In this document: one piece after another, positions 34,901 through 48,037 of the stretch | Numbering within the stretch: position 1 is the first letter of the stretch | How the letters are laid out: each line of letters starts with the position of its first letter | Origin: Progne subis subis | Lineage: Eukaryota > Chordata > Aves > Passeriformes > Hirundinidae | Reading direction: 5' to 3' | Length of the DNA stretch: 64,000 bases | Assembly: GCA_022316685.1 (NCBI GenBank) | Contig: JAKJHU010000374.1 | Span: 62,001-126,000 of the forward strand | Position numbers and translations under genes: made by a program | Notes under the pieces: model-generated | What the model saw: only the letters and a program-made list of their open reading frames with translations | What the model was told of the DNA's origin: nothing | Database searches by the model: none

Positions 34901-37069
34901 TGAAGAACCACAAGGTTAAAAACACAGGCTATACATGTGCTCTGCGCTATGGAAATTCAGCTAGGCACAATTACTTAAATCACAGTATGGATCTGTAGGG
35001 TATCAGGAGCTGAGACATTCACCCTCTGGTGGTTTCTTCCATGTGCTTCAACTTCTCAGTGACATAAAAACTGTGTAATACAACCACAAGACAGCTTTAT
35101 CTGATCGCAGCATCTGTTAAAACTGTCCAAGTTATTAATATCCACTAGCTACTGGTGAATTCATATAGGACAATCTCAGATCAGCTGCCTAAAAATACGT
35201 AGCTGCACCCCAAGACAACAGCCTTACAACAGACTGCCTTTTTTTGTTCTTTTTCCTAAGCACAAATTGTTCTGTCCAAAAGTCATATTTGAAACACTCC
35301 AGCAAAATGTTCTGAGAAACTGTCTATACCTCCACTGCAATTTTCAAGTTTCAGTGCTTTCCTCAAGGTACCTGAGTCTGTACTACCTTATGAATACAAC
35401 TTCAATACTCAGCTTAAATAAAATATATTACTTTCAGATAAAGTTGTGGCACAGATAAAAAGACAATTTGTTACAAACAATAGAAACACACAGCAAACTG
35501 CCATGATCTACTGCTATTCTACCCAAAGCAATTGTTCAATAACTTAGCACAAGCCCACAACCTGAAAGAATTCATGATGTCCTTCTTCTGCAAGACCAAC
35601 AAGACTATCTGTGGCAGAGTTCAACTCACAATTACTACATAGATCATGGTTCAGTATCTACCCTGGAGTAAAACATATTACTTCCACTCTTCCTCTGCCA
35701 CACTCCTTTTCCTGGAAAAGCTGGAATATAAAAGGACAAAAATCTCATCTCAGAAGCTGGAAAGCTGCTCCAAACAGCACCAGCTTAAAGCACAGAAAAA
35801 CACTAGGCAGAGAAAGTTCCCAAAACATCACCTGGAAGCATAGGAAGCATCAGTACAACTACTTCACTGGTACCAGGCAATTGTGTGGACAGCGTGATGC
35901 CTCCTACAGTGACTGACCAGGACCATCCCTCTAACATAAGGACTGGTGTGATACTTTTGAGATAGCAGAGAATGGAAATGAATAATATGTTGCAAACAGC
36001 ATCCAGACCAGTAACCTTAAATCATAGCCCTTGAGGGAAATTACCTCTGTGTGGTAACAAATACCAAAACAAATAAAGGTCTACTGCACAATACAAAGCA
36101 AGCGCATTCAATACTCTCTGCTTTCTGGATGCTACTAAGAATGGCTTCCCTCCTAGGATTCTCCTTTTCGAAAACATAATCGTCATAATTATTGTTCCTC
36201 CCTACATTTTATATGAAATTTAAGTTGGAAGCCATGATATTTGACTAGGAGTACCAAACTGTTCCTTAGAGAGTAAACAAAAAAAAACCAAAACAACAAA
36301 CAAACAAACAAACAAACAAAAAAAACCCCCACAAAACAAAAAACAAACAAACAAAAAAAACCAACCACCTCTAAAATCAAAAGCATGTTTCCTAATAAAA
36401 TGTGCCATGGTATTAAATTCCAGCAAATACACCATTAATAAGAAGCAAAGCTGGAATAAAATGCATGATAAGAACACTATATAATTAAAATCAGTATTGT
36501 ATTGAACACTGGATGTCCTATATTTCAGAAATCTATTTTATAGTTTATTATACATTCTTAATAACACTGTTAATAACAGCATTGTGGAAATTAAATCTGT
36601 AATTTTAAAATGTACACAGGAAACTGAAAAAAAAAAGGGAAAATCCCTTTGCCTATGATTATTATGCTTATAAAGTATATTAGTATTTTACTCTTGTTGC
36701 AAAATTTCATTAATTTCCTTTTTCACTCTTTACAGACACTGTGAAAACTTCAAAGAAATGTAAAAGCTTCAATCGACATGAAATATAGCTGTGTTCTTTC
36801 AGACAGAGTTCTGAAATGAATTAAGCTGAAATAACTGTAAAAGATGCTACGATAGAAAAAGCTGATGAAACTGTAACTGGGTTACAAGTGATGAACCTGT
36901 AACTGCATTTCAGCTGTGTTTGCTGTGGGGGAGTAATTTTTCCCATATAGCAGCCATGCTTACAGGCATTTGGAAATTTATTAAAATAACTGGAAGAATT
37001 AAGTAGGCCACTGTATGCATTTGTGAAAGGCAGAAACCAAGATAAGAAGCTTCTGTGTGTGTTGCTAAC
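31901..37069. other. Probable intron; nothing supported
   Basis: AT-rich sequence with a CAAA-type tract at 36274-36362 and a small repeat of 'cttagtgtctaca' near 34568-34602. I see no gene or recognised element. Confidence 0.4.
36274..36362 (+). repeat. (CAAA)n-like low-complexity tract
   Basis: Nearly 90 bases of caaa/aaac units with A runs and a C5 run. The minus-strand frames across it (36189-36477) are low-complexity artefacts. Confidence 0.85.
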
Positions 37070-37126
37070 CTGCTTCATATACTGCTGTTTTGCTTCTGGA
37101 GTCAGTTCAGGTGCTGAAGCCTTACA
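37070..37126 (-). CDS. Candidate internal exon (57 bp, 19 codons)
   Basis: On the minus strand a pyrimidine-rich acceptor (ggtttcttatcaaag, AG at 37127-37128) opens 57 bases with only one open frame, which is phase 0 at both ends and reads ...APELTPEAKQQYMKQ. The donor is GTTAGC, weaker than consensus. Composition is more GC-rich than the surroundings and codon use is ordinary. Phase agrees with the candidate exons at 42638-42682 and 3150-3275. The protein is not recognised. Confidence 0.4.
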
Positions 37127-40100
37127 CTTTGATAAGAAACCAAATTTTAATTCTGTTTTACGTATCTTAAACAGGAGCATTTTAAATGCATCATTCCCTC
37201 TCTTTCCTATATTTAGTGATTCTAGATAACAAAAGTTCACTTTCTACTACTTTACCACCTGTGGTGTAGTGACAGTAATGGCTAAAACAAGAAGAAAAAA
37301 TGTTTGTCTGAAACAGGCATTAATGAAAGCAGACAGTTCTTCACTGCACAGAGGTGAAACCGTGAATACCAGTCTTCCAGAGTAAAACTGCCCCTTTTAT
37401 CTGCAAATAATTAGGTGCAGTAAAGTAAATGCGTTGTATATGCAGTTTTCTTTATGTATTGTTCAGTACTTCCCACGTGCAGTTCAAAATTACAGTATGC
37501 AAGAAGTCCCTCATACCTAAACTAGTTTTACACTTCACAATGTTAAACCCAATTAAATGCAAATACAAAATGTAGAAGAAACCAGACAATGGATGCATGT
37601 TGCCACATGAGCCATGAATTCCCACTTTGATCTGAACATTAGCATTGTATAAGATTTGTCTTCACTTTTTAAAAAATGTAATACTGAGTAATTTATTATT
37701 CATTTTTCAAGGCAGGTGGCTGGGGTCTCTTTCCTCAATGCTGTCTTGACACATTACTACAACTTTATTTTCTTTTACAAAGACTACATTATGCCACAAG
37801 AACAGCTTTTTATGTGTAGATTATCTGCATTTTAAAATATCACTTAAAACTGTAAATAAAAAATAAAGAATTTGTATAGCTATCCAGCTATGTTTCAATA
37901 TTTTATCCAACTTCCAAACATTACAATGCCGAACTGATGAAACATTTACTAATAGATGTTATAAACACATTATTTCTTTCTCGAACCAACTCAGAGATAA
38001 CATGCAAACAGAATTTTTAATCTGAAACTTTTTAAAAAGCTGCAATTAATTCTCATCTGAATTTTACCATTTTTAACCCACCAATCTCCTCATAAAAGAA
38101 GAGATTCCATATTTTCCAGCAAATAATTATTCCTTATGAGTAACCCAGTTATGGCTATGTGGATGTCAACATTAAAAGAAACACTGTAAACAAGTATGCA
38201 GGTTGTCATCTTTCTATCTGGCACCCATGAGAAAAGCTCTCCATTTGAACAAGCAAAGGCACTTGGGTTTCAGTTCAAAATGAGCTCACACCTTTTCAGA
38301 CAAAATTAAATCTAAGATTCTCACATAAAAGCTATGAGAATAAAGGCAAATTGAAAAATTCATGTTAAAAACACCAAAGCTTGCAGCACTACAAGCACTT
38401 AATGTAAGCGTTCCATGGTATCCCAAAATCATGTCTTCTCACACTGAACTGTACAGTGTAAGCACGGAACAAATAACAAATTAGGACACAATATTCCAGG
38501 ATTCTCAGATATGGTGTTTTTCAAAAATGTCTCCAAACACAAATGTAGTGAAATGAAGTAAAAAACCCTTTTTTTCCTAAAAGGCACTTCAATAATGCAA
38601 TATTCCAGCAAATGTGGAAAAAAAAAATCCCACTTTTATCTTGTAAAAACATGAAGTACTTCAAGCTCAGCATAACAAACTCATAAAAAAAGACCAAGTC
38701 TGAGCGTGAAGACACCCTTTCTGCCTTCAATTTTCACCTTTGCTTTATAGTCATTCTGTGAGTTTATACAAAAACAAGTTTTAGCACTTAGAGAAAAACT
38801 TGGCAACTGTGAGGAACCACTTGTATACTTGTTCTTCTTCCCTTACACTTCTTTCCAGCCTACAGGTTGAGTTAAAAGCCAAGACACTTCTAACTTGCAC
38901 AGTGGATACACTTGAACTTTACGACAAAGGAAACTAACTGGTAGCATGTTTATAATATACTATGATCTACTAAGATTATCTTCAATAATGAATAGGGTTC
39001 TACAACTTGTCCTTGATGCTGCCAGATTTGCCAACCATCAGAGTAACACTAATAAGGTATCACCTCATACTTTTTCTTTAAAACCTCTACTGGTAATTAA
39101 AACAACTCCTGATTTAGAGTCTAATTAAGAAACAAGACAATGGGATAGTAAAAGTTCTATTTAAAAAGCTTAACATTTCCAGTCTGATCTCTCACATCAC
39201 TCAACAGACTGCACTGCCAACCCGTGTTATTAGCTCTTGCATACTTGCTTCTATAGTATCCTTTCCTAATGCAGAAGCAGGAGTAGCTGATTTTTATTAA
39301 CCTTCTGAAGCAAGGAAATAAAAACGTTCCAGAATCTGATTCTGGTTTGGCATCTTTTAGTTTCCTTAAGAAGCAGGACTGAGCATTTTGCAGTGGATTA
39401 AGTCACATAATAGGCAAATGACACCCAGTATTTTAAAAGGAAAAGCTTTGTAGGTCATCTGTTCAAAAAACTTGCTTCCTTTTGCTCTCCATTATTTTTG
39501 TTTTCTTTCAGTCTATCCACCGTAGCTCTGGGACACTGTATGAGTACTCCAAGTTATCACTGGGTCAGTCAGCACACACAGACATACCTGTATGCTTTAT
39601 GGAGTATCATCCTAATGAGAAGTTGGCATCTGTAATGCCTTTATTTTAGTACCAGAAATGAGTTTTTGCACTTAGACATAGACAAAATAGACTTAGACTT
39701 AGACAAAATCACATAAAAGAATCTCCTGGTTTTGCTTGTTGCAGCAGGGGAATACAATCAGCCTCTTTGCAGTTTCATTAGTTTAAATGCAGAAGGTGAA
39801 TTCATGTCCACTCAACTAATTACATTAACCCATTACTCAACACAGTGATCTCTGTGGATTCCTTACAGAAAATCCTGCAGAGAAAATCCTAAAATACAGC
39901 AGAAGAGAATTCCCAGTGGTTTCCTCTACAATTAATTCTATGCAGAATTAGTGAAATTGATTACCTATCAAGTCATGGCTCGCCTTGCTGCACAAAGCCC
40001 AATTTCAACATTTTCGATTCAAGTAATTCAGTATTTTCATTATTGCGGATTTGTGTTGGAAAAATAAGCTGAAATGGCCAAAGGTTCAGGGTAAAACTTA

Positions 40101-40900
40101 TGAAGACAGCACAAGTAACAGAATCTCAGACAAGGAAATGTCAAATTTTCAGTTAAAATTATTTTATCAAAAGGCCATAACTGAATCTGACAGCCTAGAC
40201 ACTACTTTTGAAATCATCACCTAAATTTAAACTGAGAAAAACAGGTTAAAAATAATAAACACAAATAAAGAAATAGTGGAAATTTTGGATAACAATTTGA
40301 AATTCCTTTCTGTAAGAGTCAGTTCTCCTATTTTGTCTTTGTCTTGCTTTGTGTGAAGGACAGAAACAACCAGAATTGTTGAGCTCTAAATTTCAAGTGC
40401 AAGATTAATTCAGTATATTCTATCCCACAGCAGTATGTTCTGGAGTATTTTCAGGTAGTATTATCAAAGTAATTTGCATGCTACTGATTTAATGCTGAAG
40501 GCAGCTTATGGGAAGTTCCATGAATATGTAAATTAAGTAGTAATAGAGGTCTTCTACCAATGAAAAATTATAAGGACAAAGCTTCAGAACCTACTCTCCT
40601 CATAGGACAAGAGATTTAAAAAAAAAAAAAAAAAAAGGTCATTAGACATTTACCCTCTCCTGTAACAAGCTATATATCCTCAAAGCAATGTAAAACCACT
40701 AAACAATAGCAGGGTATCTCCCAGCCCTCCCCAAATGCTCTCCGCAATATGTCACACCGTAAGCCTGTTGAAGTGGCAATCTTTCTTATGCAAATGCATC
40801 ATCACAACAATTGCCCAATTTCCAGTGAAATCTGAACTCACAAGCAAAGTAAGTTCTCAGCAAGACTCAAGTTCAGTTAACACCAACACCACAATCTAGC
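37127..40900. other. Probable intron; nothing supported
   Basis: AT-rich sequence, a poly(A) run at 40617-40636, and a small internal duplication of 'cttagacatagacaaaa' near 39673-39709. No gene or recognised repeat. Confidence 0.4.
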
Positions 40901-41521
40901 TGTGATCCCTGCCAACCCGCTGATGCGTCCCCCAAGTTTCGTATGCCCCGGCTAGATCCAAATGGGGCACCTCGGTGCCAGGTATGGGGAGCTGCCTAGG
41001 CATCAGGCTAGCCTTAGGTAGGGCCTCTGGGGCTGCCAAACCCAATATGCTGGAGTAGGGTAACGTCAAGGATCGAACAAAGGGGGAGGAGGAGGCTCTC
41101 AATATGAGGTTCCAACAGGTTTATTGCTGTCGAAGGGTCCAGGGAGAGAGAGCCCTGAACGTGGGGGACACATGAACTTTTAAGTGGGAGTGGAACAAGG
41201 GGTGGACACAATGCTACAACCAATCACAGTCTGACAGTGGAGGATCATGAGGAGGGGTCCACGAAATCCTAGCCAATGGGGGAACACGAGGAGAGGTTAC
41301 AATCCCAAGGAACCAACAGGGTGTCGAGAACATGAAACTCTGGAATGGAGGAAGAAGTAACTATTGATTGGCAAGCAAGGGGCTGGGACAAACAGGAATT
41401 GGCAGACAAGGATCTAGAAAAAGGGGCGGAAACTGCCTTTGGGCCAAACCAACTGCATGGGGATTATAGGGAGCCCATGGACAAACAACTGGGAAAGAAC
41501 TCACCGCAACAACCCACAACA
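40901..41521 (-). mobile_element. Solo LTR of unassigned ERV class
   Basis: A GC-rich island of about 620 bp. In element direction it begins TGTTGTGGG and ends GGGATCACA, with a TATA-like ACTTAAAAG (complement near 41174-41184) and an AATAAA (complement at 41120-41125) about 55 bp apart. This is the order of an LTR with a short R region. The flanking 6-mers (tctagc, gaaaaa) do not match, so either end may be misplaced or the flanks have decayed. It is unrelated by eye to the other LTRs in the window. Frames at 40896-41546 are not genes. Confidence 0.7.
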
Positions 41522-42637
41522 GAAAAAACACATTTTTGAAACACATATATGTACTGACAATTTGTTATCACATACTGTGGATATCAGATTTTATTCTAAC
41601 TGACTTGCAGGCTTCTCCCAAGACTAGAGAAGTGTTTTCCATTGATACAGTGGTTTGCACACAGAACACTTTTTTTACTGTCCACTCTTCACCTTCTCCT
41701 CTTGAACATTTTGTCTGATCTGCTTCAAGAAAAAAAACCCTGAAGTCAGGCTAACACAAGCACTAAGTCTATTTGCCTTTTAACAAACGAAACACCATGT
41801 GCCAACACCAGTATTACAGATGAATGGGGTGGGGCATTTCTTTTGTTGTTGGAGAGAAGACAGGGAGAAAGAAGGAAGTAATTTTTTTTTTATTATTTAC
41901 AACTCTTGGAAACCAAAAATCACATATGAAATCACGAACTCCATAACCACAAGCAAACAATTTATAATGTAAGACATTTTGGTATCTGAAGAGGATTATC
42001 AGACTACTGCTGCCCTACTCTTAAAGCATCACAAATGCAGGTTGGTCAGACAGTTATTAAAGAACTTTTGATTCAGTCATGTTCTTTGCAAAATAGCACA
42101 CAGATTATTTTAAGTGTCACTATAGTTCAAGTGTTGCCACTAGGGAAAGAAGCAACACTTAGCTCCATTTTGTTCCTTCAGTGTGGTTTTGCTTTAAAAA
42201 AAAAAAAAAAACAAAACAAAAAAAAAAAACGCAGTTTTATCTCAAATATAATATACTATGATAAGCATAGCTTAACATTTTCTCGCCATTTTCAACCCAT
42301 GTTTCACTCATTTGAAACAGCTTAATTTTCTTAAACTGGGTCTCCACACTTTTTCTCTCTTTAGACCTATTTGGAGTTGTGAAGATGTTCATCTCCCATT
42401 TAAGCCTTTTATTTTATGGTGCGGCTCTATTTTTAAGACTTAAATGTTTCAGCCAACATGAGGCATTACGGTAGAAAGTAACTGTTGTGATCTGTTCCTC
42501 TGTGTTGCTTAATGAAGTAAAACATTGTATAACAGTTCGGCAGCCTTACTGGCTGTGAAATGTCATTAAGTAGGAAATGGCAAGTTTTATCCATGCACCT
42601 CTGACTACTAAATTCACAAAACAAACAGAAGGCTTAC
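41522..42637. other. Probable intron; nothing supported
   Basis: AT-rich sequence with an A-rich run at about 42197-42229. The 96-codon frame at 42035-42325 runs through this A tract and is not credible as a gene. Confidence 0.4.
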
Positions 42638-42682
42638 CATGGGAGGTAGAGAGAAACCAGGCAATATCCTCAAGTCACTCTT
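42638..42682 (-). CDS. Weak candidate internal exon (45 bp)
   Basis: On the minus strand an ATG|GTAAGC donor (GT at 42636-42637) closes 45 bases opened by a modest acceptor (ctgtttaactag). Only one frame is open and it is phase 0 at both ends, reading ...LRILPGFSLPPM. Phase fits the exons at 55996-56108 and 37070-37126. Short length keeps confidence low. Confidence 0.28.
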
Positions 42683-45600
42683 CTAGTTAAACAGTGCGTG
42701 GTTACTAAAATTGCTATGGGAACATGGGAGTTCATCAGAAACACAATTTTAGATGTAAAATGTTCCTTAACCGTTTATATTACCACCACTACTACTACAA
42801 AAAAAAAAAGAAAACAAAACCAAGGTGTAGTGTATTGTGCTCATACAGCAGAAAAAACTAAATCATAGGTCTGAAGCAGTGTAATGATAAAATCTTTTAT
42901 GCAACCTTAGTTGCTAAGCTGTAGCATTTGATTAAGGAAAGAAAGTCTCCACATGTGCCCTACAGTGATGCACTTCACTTGATTTTAACACATTCTCTAA
43001 TTGCTCTTGAAAAGAAAGAAGCCACAGCAAAAGGATAAACAAGAGACCACTGTTTTCTTTTGGGTCAATGCTGCATGCAATTATTCTGTTCAATGGATTA
43101 ACTACTCTTTATGATTTTAGACAGCAGTAGCATTATATTTGGGTATCTCCATAGTGCACAAAAATTCTGCTCCCACTTTCATCCATGTTTTAGGATTCAA
43201 TGACTATCAAACTGCATTAAATAAAAAATAAAAAAAAAATAAAAAAAAAAAAAATAAAAAAAAAAAAAAAATAAAAAAAAAAAAAAAAAGGCCTTTAGGC
43301 AAAATACCTGTTAATTTAAGTTACTGCCTGCCACATTACTCACAGTTCCACTAAATCACAATGTCCTGTTTACAAATATTGGAATTTAGGAAACAAAGGC
43401 TTATTCCTTCTAAACACCAATTAAAAGTATCTTTAAGGACAAATAAAACAGAATTCCTCAACATACAGCTATAACACCACCTCCACAAATATATTTAGAT
43501 TGTGTACCACGCTCATAGTAACTGTTGCACTGAGGAACTCTTGGTTCTCTGATTCCTGCAAAAAGGCCAGAATGCGGTCTAGAAATTAATATAAATGTCA
43601 ATTATTAAAATCGATGTTCCAAATGCAGAATTAAGGTTACATAGGTTATTTGGATTACAAAAGCCCAGCATCTGAAAATACAAATTAAGTATTCCAACCT
43701 AAATAAAGAAGCAAGAAAGAAAAATTATTTGTTTGCCATGTAACATATTTATTTCTGCTCGCTGTCATTTACCCTATTAGGACTGTCCTTTAAAGTGACA
43801 TGGGCATACTGGAGAGGTCATTGGGAAATTTTATGGCTTTTCCAAGGTCATGGGTATCATGGACATAATGTAATAAACTAGATCAGTTGGACAGATAAAG
43901 CAAAAGGAATTAATTAATCCCTTGCTCATAAAAAAAATTAATCAAGAAAAAGTAAATAGCATACAGAAGCTTTTTACTTTCAACAAGCAAGTTATCCATC
44001 AAATTATGATGTCAAAAAATTGCTAGAATAATACATAACATATCCTGGTATGAGTGTCTGTAATAAATTATTCAAATAATAATATGTCTACAACCCAAAC
44101 ACCTGAAAGACAGCACTGTTAGGTTAAATCTGGTCTAAAAATTATGTCTAGTTTTCACTTTTATCAGAAGTAACCGTAACTCACAGGCCACAAGAAGCCG
44201 TAAAAAAGCTTCCGCTCTGAGGTAGGCACAAATGGCCATTGTAAATGCAGATCTTAGAAAAAGCAAGGCAACACACCCCAGTGATTTTAAGATTTCTTCA
44301 GATTATCCACTTCTGTAAAACCTTACTTACAACATATAGCCCCAGTGAGACGCAAATCTAAAGTTTCATTTACACAGTTTTAACTGTGCCATAAACATCA
44401 TGACTGTCAAAATCCACGCCTTTACTCTCCCACCGTGTTGCTCTGCATGTCATATTACTAAAAGTAAAACAACGGAGTAAACGGCAATAATACAGTCCAC
44501 ACCTACAGAATGGTTACAGCACAGGATTAAAGACAATAAAAGCATGCATGAATTTTTTATTTTAAGCAGCCATGCCTTAGACATACTTGCTACTTCTGTG
44601 AATCTGACAGTATAAAAATAGTTCAGAGTCAACTGAATGCTACAAAACACGTCACAAATATCCTTGTTCCCTTCTGTTCACAAGAACCAGAATTAAGACA
44701 TCTTGATACCCAGGAGACAGTGCTTGAGTTCTAGTCCTGAACTTAACACCAGTGCAGCATGACCTTTTGCTACTATTTTACCTCTGTGTGCATTAGTCTG
44801 TTTCAGATAACAGAATTAAAGTTGGCTATTTTGCTTTGGGTTTTGGGTTTTTTTAACTTTTAGAAATTTACAAATAGGAATAATATAGAAAATTTAACAT
44901 CAGAATCTATGATTTTATATGAAAATACATTCTCAGAAAAAAGTGATTCCATTCCTAATTCACAAGAACATTAAAGAGAGAAAAAACTCAACTCCTCCTT
45001 CACTGCAAAGGTTGTTTCATATGATGAAGAAAAAAAAAAAGGATTAATTTTGCATTTTCAAAACTTTTCACAAGTCTAATATCAGAATTTAATCAGTAAA
45101 ATAAACAAGACCCAAAGGGAAGTAGGGCACATATTTCAGTGCATGATTTTTTAAACTTTAAATAAAAGCATAATTTTTATTAGCATAAGTGAGGAAGGCA
45201 ACTTACATGTTAGGATGAACACCTTCTACTGGCAGATTACCATAGTTAAAGGAAAAAAAAAAAAAAATTCAAGCAAAATCTTGCTTCCAAGCTTAGCCTG
45301 ATAATAGTATTTTTCATTTTATAATACGCTTTCTAAAAAATTCATTTATTAACTATAGCAATGTAACATATTACTACCAACTTTCTGTCCCTTACACTTT
45401 ATGAAAACTAAATGTGAATTCAGCCCAACAACTGGCTTGTACATTTTTCGTTTTATAAACACCTCCAGTAGGTTTAAAGAGTGATCCAACATACACCACC
45501 CAGCAATGTCACGGAAATGCAGCCACACAGTATTTCACATTCCCAAACAAGCTGCCCAGCTCCTCTGCCCTCACTCATGTCACTCAGGCTAGTGATGTAT

Positions 45601-47235
45601 GCAGCGGACCAAGAGAAGTGACGTGTCTGGCTGCACCTCTAAGGGAAACCCCATTAGCACACTCCTAACACCTGACTTGCTGGTGGAGGCGTTACAAACG
45701 CACAGGTGCAGTGCCAGGTGCCACGGGATGTGCTGGCACTTTTTAGCACCCAGTGTATTAAGTAAGGAACACTGCCCTTCACTACTTGTGAAAAAGAGAG
45801 GCAAAGCTACACAGAATCCAAAACTTCCACAGCATTTCAACAATTTTTCTAGAGAGCATTAGCACTGTATTAAAATTAGCACCTAAAGAAAGCAGCGGAG
45901 AGAATTCAAGCCGTAACAGTACAGATTAGAACACTGATATGAGGAAATATGAAAGCACTAGACTAAAATCAAGAACTGCCTTTAGCAGTAGTCTGAAGGA
46001 ACATTTTCCAATTGTGGCAAAAATCTACTATTTTTAAGTACAACAAAAATGGATCATGGCTGCAAGGAATTTACAAACGCTTATCTTATTTACACACAAA
46101 GTAACAAGCTAAAAGAAATCTACCAGTGATTTCAGACTTTCCAAGGGCAATTACTCATACAAGTTGCCTATTACAACAGAACGCTGCAGAGTTTAGAAAG
46201 TAATATACAGCAAAAGTGAGGTCAGCATTTCAAACATTGAAGCTTTTCAGGGATAAAAAAATTAATTAATTTTAACATTTAACCTTCATGCCTTACTCAC
46301 CAAATCCTACACTGTAAAATGCAGAATCAGATTACAGGTTCATGGAAGAAACAGAAAAAAGTTTCCTTGTAATGCTACTCTGCTTATTGGTACTAAAAAA
46401 CTTAAATCTCTAGTATTACTCTAGAAAAAATAAACTAAGTCAATAAAGAATCACAAGAGATCAGAATCCAAACCTCAAACCGTTTGCTTTTCAAACATGC
46501 CATGCCCAGACTAACTGCAACCACAAATATATACCCAAACGCTATTTCCATATAACATTAAATATGGGATACCCCAGTATTTGCACTCTAGGCACAGAAC
46601 AAATATTGTCCTTGGTCCTTTATCCTGTAAATAGCTTTTACCTAATTTTGGTGCTGTTTCTTGTCAAACTGCCCCTTATTGTGCATGTTTCATATAATTA
46701 CTATAATGCCAGGATATTTTAACTATCATACTACTGATTAATATTTGACATAGGTCCCAAGTCTGCCAGGTTATGAGCTACTTGTTATTTTCCTTTATCT
46801 AATAGAGACTGAGTGATTTTTAATGAGAATCTATTTCATTGAAGAACTCATCTGCTATGCTATGGTTGTGGGTTTTTTTGGTTTTTTTTTTTTTACATCT
46901 CCCATTAAGCAGCATTTCTAATGAACAATCAGCTGGACATCTTAACATAAAACTCCAAATGGAAATGTGACCAACTGACTAGTACAGCATGGTTTTTAGA
47001 AAGAGGCGTCCACTCTTTCTTTTTAGAAAGAGCCGGGTCCATCATTAGGAACCGTCCACAAAAGGTTCTTCTTTGGAACGCACGCACCCTATCCCACTTT
47101 TCTTGTTTAAGCAAAACAGCAGATTAAATACAAAACTATCATTCATCTCTTTAGTGTCTTTTTCAGAGTTCTTTGGAAGAGTCTATTTACATTTTCATAA
47201 ATAAAATCTCTGCATAACTGCAGAATAATTTACCT
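42683..47235. other. Probable intron with several very short splice-bounded stretches
   Basis: AT-rich sequence with the A-rich tract at 43217-43289. Stretches of 22, 27 and 11 bp at 45207-45228, 44330-44356 and about 46302-46312 have strong donors and are discussed under findings. No recognised repeat or long coding frame. Confidence 0.4.
43217..43289 (+). repeat. A-rich tract with spaced T
   Basis: About 70 bases of A runs interrupted by single Ts at irregular 7-14 bp spacing, like an aged poly(A) expansion. No retroposed body was recognised upstream. Confidence 0.85.
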
Positions 47236-47310
47236 TGAAAATAGGCCTCAGGAGGCCATCTGGCCCAACCATTCCCAGATTCCCTGCTCAAAGCAGGAAT
47301 ACATCTGCAA
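47236..47310 (-). mobile_element. Short CR1-like fragment
   Basis: The plus strand reads 'ctcaggaggccatctggccc' followed by 'ccctgctcaaagcaggaat', the reverse complement of a common CR1 3' region. It fades after about 75 bp. Confidence 0.6.
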
Positions 47311-47623
47311 GTCCAAGTATTTTGCCTTACAGAGGCATATGCCCCACAAATGTCTACTACTCACATCTTAGTTGAGGACAGCACTTTCAGTGTGAAAATT
47401 TCAAACTTTTTTCAAAGTTTGATACTATTTCTTCCAAACCATATTTAGCCATTACCAGTGATGTTCTCAGTTTTTTCCCCTCCTTGAAAATGTTACTTAA
47501 AATACTAAAGGAATACACTGAAATCCTTTTGATAATAATCACTATAATTGTAGACAAGAATCTCTGCAATTTCAGTTGCTGCTGCTCTAATTACTGCAAA
47601 CCTTGTCTTTTCTTTGACACTTT

Positions 47624-47658
<35 letters not shown>

Positions 47659-48037
47659 TAATCACTGGATATATTCAAGCATTATCCCTCTCATACATGA
47701 TTTCCTCAGCTCCCTTAGATACACACCAATTATTAGCTGCAAAAACAAAGTGGTACACTAATTCCTGCAGCTGAAAGAGAACTTTGATTCTCAGCCATTC
47801 ATTTCTGCCTTGAGCAATTTCATACATTTCATGTCACTCTTAATCCTTTAACCAAAAGTATTTTGGCTTAATTTTATCTTATCGATTACTAACTTGCCCA
47901 ATATATACTCTAAATATGGTCACATTGACATTTCCACAATTCCCATTCTTCTTCCTCTCCTGTTTTCTCTTTCATAATACATGCTGATTACAACCAGGTA
48001 AGCTTTTCTTTCTTATCATTGCTACTTCATACCTGTG
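47311..48037. other. Probable intron with a TA/GA microsatellite
   Basis: AT-rich; the compound microsatellite at 47624-47658 is listed separately. Nothing else is seen. Confidence 0.4.
47624..47658 (+). repeat. (TA)n(GA)n compound microsatellite
   Basis: About nine TA units pass directly into about nine GA units. Likely polymorphic. Confidence 0.9.

Noticed and set aside
36821..37240. 139-codon minus-strand frame taken as one gene
   Set aside because: Only the 57-bp part at 37070-37126 has splice signals and coding-like composition; the rest looks like intron read-through.
43346..43367. 22-bp stretch with a CT|GTGAGT donor on the minus strand
   Set aside because: Two of three frames have stops and the acceptor is weak.
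44330..44356. 27-bp stretch with GTT|GTAAGT donor on the minus strand
   Set aside because: All three frames are open, so there is no coding signal to weigh, and the acceptor (gaaactttag) is poor.
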